From Hyphomicrobiaceae bacterium (GTDB lineage: Bacteria > Pseudomonadota > Alphaproteobacteria > Rhizobiales > Hyphomicrobiaceae): DNA of 64,000 nt. Below are positions 62,119-64,000 of the stretch, piece after piece. Within the stretch, counting starts at the first letter, position 1; each line of letters begins with the position of its first letter. Location of the stretch: positions 682,001 to 746,000 of the forward strand of contig JALHMB010000002.1 in assembly GCA_022844275.1 (NCBI GenBank), read 5' to 3'. The notes beneath the pieces are model-generated. The model did not search any database. It was not told where the DNA came from and was given only the letters and a program-made list of their open reading frames with translations. Position numbers and translations under genes: made by a program.

Positions 62119-63936
62119 ATGTTCCAGGATTTTTCCTCATCGGCAGATCCCGCGCTCGGGGCCGAACGAGTTGCGCGGCTGCGCAAGCGGCTCGCTTCGT
62201 TAGGCGTGGATGCGGTTCTCATCCCCCGCTCCGACGAGCACATGGGCGAGTATGTCCCGCCCTCCGCCGAGCGCCTCACATGGCTGACTGGCTTCACTGG
62301 CTCGGCTGGCCTTGCGATCATCGGAGCAAAGAAGGCAGCCCTGTTTGTCGACGGCCGCTATACGCTCCAAGCCGCCGACCAGGTCGATACAGGCACCTTC
62401 GACATCATCCAGATCCCGGAAAACGAACCGCGCCAGTGGTTTGCGGAGAACCTGCCCAAGGGTGCGCGGATCGGCTACGATCCATGGCTGCACACCCGCG
62501 CCGCAATCGCGCGCTTCGAGGACGGGCTCGCCAAGACGGAGCTCGTGCTCAAGCCGCTACTACGCAATCCCGTTGATCTCGTATGGGGTGCCGAACGACC
62601 GGCTCCTCCCAAAGGCCCTCTCTCGGTCCAGCCAATAGAATGGGCCGGTGTCGCTGCCGCCGACAAGATCAAGGCTCTGCAGAAGCAGCTCAAGGCGGCG
62701 GGCGAGGATGCCGTCGTGCTGACGCTCCCCGACTCGATCGCATGGCTCTTCAATGTCCGCGGCTCGGACGTAAAGCACAATCCGACACCGCTCGCGTTTG
62801 CCATCGTCCCCGCCGGCAGTAAGCCCGAGTTGTACATCGACAAGGCGAAGATTGGCCCCGAAGTCCGGAAACATCTGAGCGGCGTCGTGCATATCCGAGC
62901 GCCCGACGCCCTCGCCGATCGGCTGACCGCGCTCCGCAACGAGAAGAAGCGCGTGCGCCTCGATACGGCGACGGCTGCCATGTGGATCTGGCAGCGCCTC
63001 GGCGGCGCGCGCGGCAACATCAGCGATGCCTCCGATCCCTGCATTTTGCCCAAGGCGCGCAAGAACGACTCCGAGATCCGCGGGGCGCGTATCGCCCACG
63101 AGCGCGACGGCATTGCCGTGACCCGTTTCCTCGCCTGGCTCGACCGCGAGGCACCGAAGGGCGGCATCGATGAGATCACCGCCGTGCGCACGCTCGAAGC
63201 CATGCGCGCGGAAACCCAGGCGCTGAAGGAGATCAGCTTCGATACGATCTCAGGTTCCGGCCCCAATGGCGCGATCGTGCACTATCGCGTGACGGAGGCC
63301 ACCAACCGTAAGCTCCGCCCTGGCGAGCTCTTTCTCGTCGACTCCGGCGGACAGTACATCGACGGAACGACCGACATCACACGCACAGTCGCCATTGGCA
63401 CGCCGACAGCAGAAATGCGCGACCGCTTCACACGCGTCCTCAAAGGACACATCGCAATCTCGGAGCTGCGCTTTCCCGCGGGCACGACCGGCGCGCACAT
63501 CGACGTGCTCGCGCGCCACGCGCTGTGGCAGGCCGGCCTCGATTTCGACCATGGTACGGGCCATGGCGTCGGCAGCTATCTTTCCGTGCACGAAGGTCCG
63601 CAGTCGATTTCAAAACGCGGGCATGTCACGCTCGAGCCCGGCATGATCCTCTCGAACGAGCCCGGCTACTACAAGACCGGTGCGTACGGCATTCGCATCG
63701 AGAACCTGCTGCTCGTTGGGGGCGCCGCGCCTATTCCCGGTGGCGACCGACCAATGCTCGGCTTCGAGACTCTGACGCTCGTGCCGATCGACCGGCGGCT
63801 CGTCGATGTAGCGCTGCTGAGCCCCGGCGAGCGCCAATGGCTAAATGCCTATCACGCACGCGTCGCAGCTGTGGTCGGCCCGCATCTCAATGAAGCCGAC
63901 AGAACGTGGCTGACACAGGCGACAGCCGCAATCTGA
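62119..63936 (+). CDS. Aminopeptidase P family (Xaa-Pro) metallopeptidase
   Basis: 605 residues from ATG 62119, preceded by AAGGTGAG; a GTG two codons upstream is the alternative. The protein has three parts, two creatinase-like N domains and a C-terminal pita-bread peptidase. Metal ligands are in DSGGQYIDGTTDITRT (two Asp), HGTGHGVG (His), NEPGYY (Glu) and FETLT (Glu). It is the long APP1 type, known in eukaryotic cytosol and in alphaproteobacteria. It removes an N-terminal residue before proline. Monocistronic with an AT-rich promoter region upstream. Confidence 0.94.
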   Translation: MFQDFSSSADPALGAERVARLRKRLASLGVDAVLIPRSDEHMGEYVPPSAERLTWLTGFTGSAGLAIIGAKKAALFVDGRYTLQAADQVDTGTFDIIQIPENEPRQWFAENLPKGARIGYDPWLHTRAAIARFEDGLAKTELVLKPLLRNPVDLVWGAERPAPPKGPLSVQPIEWAGVAAADKIKALQKQLKAAGEDAVVLTLPDSIAWLFNVRGSDVKHNPTPLAFAIVPAGSKPELYIDKAKIGPEVRKHLSGVVHIRAPDALADRLTALRNEKKRVRLDTATAAMWIWQRLGGARGNISDASDPCILPKARKNDSEIRGARIAHERDGIAVTRFLAWLDREAPKGGIDEITAVRTLEAMRAETQALKEISFDTISGSGPNGAIVHYRVTEATNRKLRPGELFLVDSGGQYIDGTTDITRTVAIGTPTAEMRDRFTRVLKGHIAISELRFPAGTTGAHIDVLARHALWQAGLDFDHGTGHGVGSYLSVHEGPQSISKRGHVTLEPGMILSNEPGYYKTGAYGIRIENLLLVGGAAPIPGGDRPMLGFETLTLVPIDRRLVDVALLSPGERQWLNAYHARVAAVVGPHLNEADRTWLTQATAAI

Positions 63937-63952
63937 CTGTCATAAAGGCAGG

Positions 63953-63972
63953 GCTCGGGGTTGTTCCCGAGC
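63953..63972 (+). terminator. Hairpin after the aminopeptidase P gene
   Basis: GCTCGGG-N6-CCCGAGC, 17 bp after the stop codon. No T-run follows, so intrinsic termination is uncertain. Confidence 0.4.
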
Positions 63973-64000
63973 GCGCCATAAGGTGTCGTACTGGAAGCGC

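Noticed and set aside
1-64000. Prophage, defence island, CRISPR array, transposon or tRNA genes
   Set aside because: I looked for integrases, transposases, regularly spaced repeats and tRNA-like cloverleaves and saw none; the repeats present are dispersed hairpins.

Overview
This GC-rich window reads as chromosomal DNA of an alphaproteobacterium, most likely a Hyphomicrobiales (Rhizobiales) member. The grounds are a CtrA master regulator with its antagonist SciP and a GANTC site in front of ctrA, a bacterial phosphatidylcholine synthase, a COX-G-like protein, two DUF1127 proteins, and a palindromic intergenic repeat of the CTCTCCCCG...CGGGGAGAG type common in that order. I cannot place the genus. 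Genes are densely packed on both strands. I found no tRNA, rRNA, transposase, phage gene or CRISPR array.

Layout. 1-2 kb: end of a probable radical SAM gene, a YkgJ-type Cys-cluster protein and mscL. 2.3-9 kb: an acetate-switch type module made of a symporter-fused hybrid histidine kinase (CrbS-like), a convergent LuxR-type regulator (CrbR-like), and a divergent DUF4212 plus SSS symporter pair. 9-14.6 kb: proline iminopeptidase, then a cell-cycle block fliJ < > ctrA - tatA - tatB - tatC - sciP. 14.8-19.3 kb: MATE exporter, single-domain response regulator and REC-HK-REC hybrid kinase. 19.3-25 kb: DUF3604 protein, MAPEG protein and 5-oxoprolinase genes pxpA < > pxpB-pxpC. 25-31 kb: meaB, NUDIX, amidohydrolase, proB-proA, cyclase family. 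31-36.7 kb: typA, methylmalonyl-CoA mutase small subunit, cupin, PhzF. 37-42 kb: LOG-family hydrolase with mazG, phosphatidylcholine synthase, two small exported proteins, and a VWA protein with a membrane J-domain protein. 42-50.6 kb: sulfurtransferase, RidA, a MerR/P-loop ATPase fusion, marR-emrA without emrB, a thiolase operon, tilS. 50.8-56 kb: SDR and a ugpBAEC glycerol-3-phosphate importer with a candidate Pho box. 56-64 kb: lepA, a 24-residue membrane peptide, gshB, a GMC oxidoreductase, two DUF1127 genes and aminopeptidase P.

How the genes may work together. The clearest modules are acetate sensing and uptake, CtrA cell-cycle control (promoter methylation site, CtrA, SciP), 5-oxoproline cleavage, proline synthesis, and phosphodiester uptake. 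The most unusual non-gene content is three families of dispersed intergenic hairpin repeats. One is a composite element of about 160-185 bp with inverted hairpin arms around a conserved AT-richer core; it usually abuts stop codons and fakes ORFs sharing the peptide SRLRREQG. Many entries in the supplied ORF track start too far upstream; starts were reset here by ribosome binding sites and family length.
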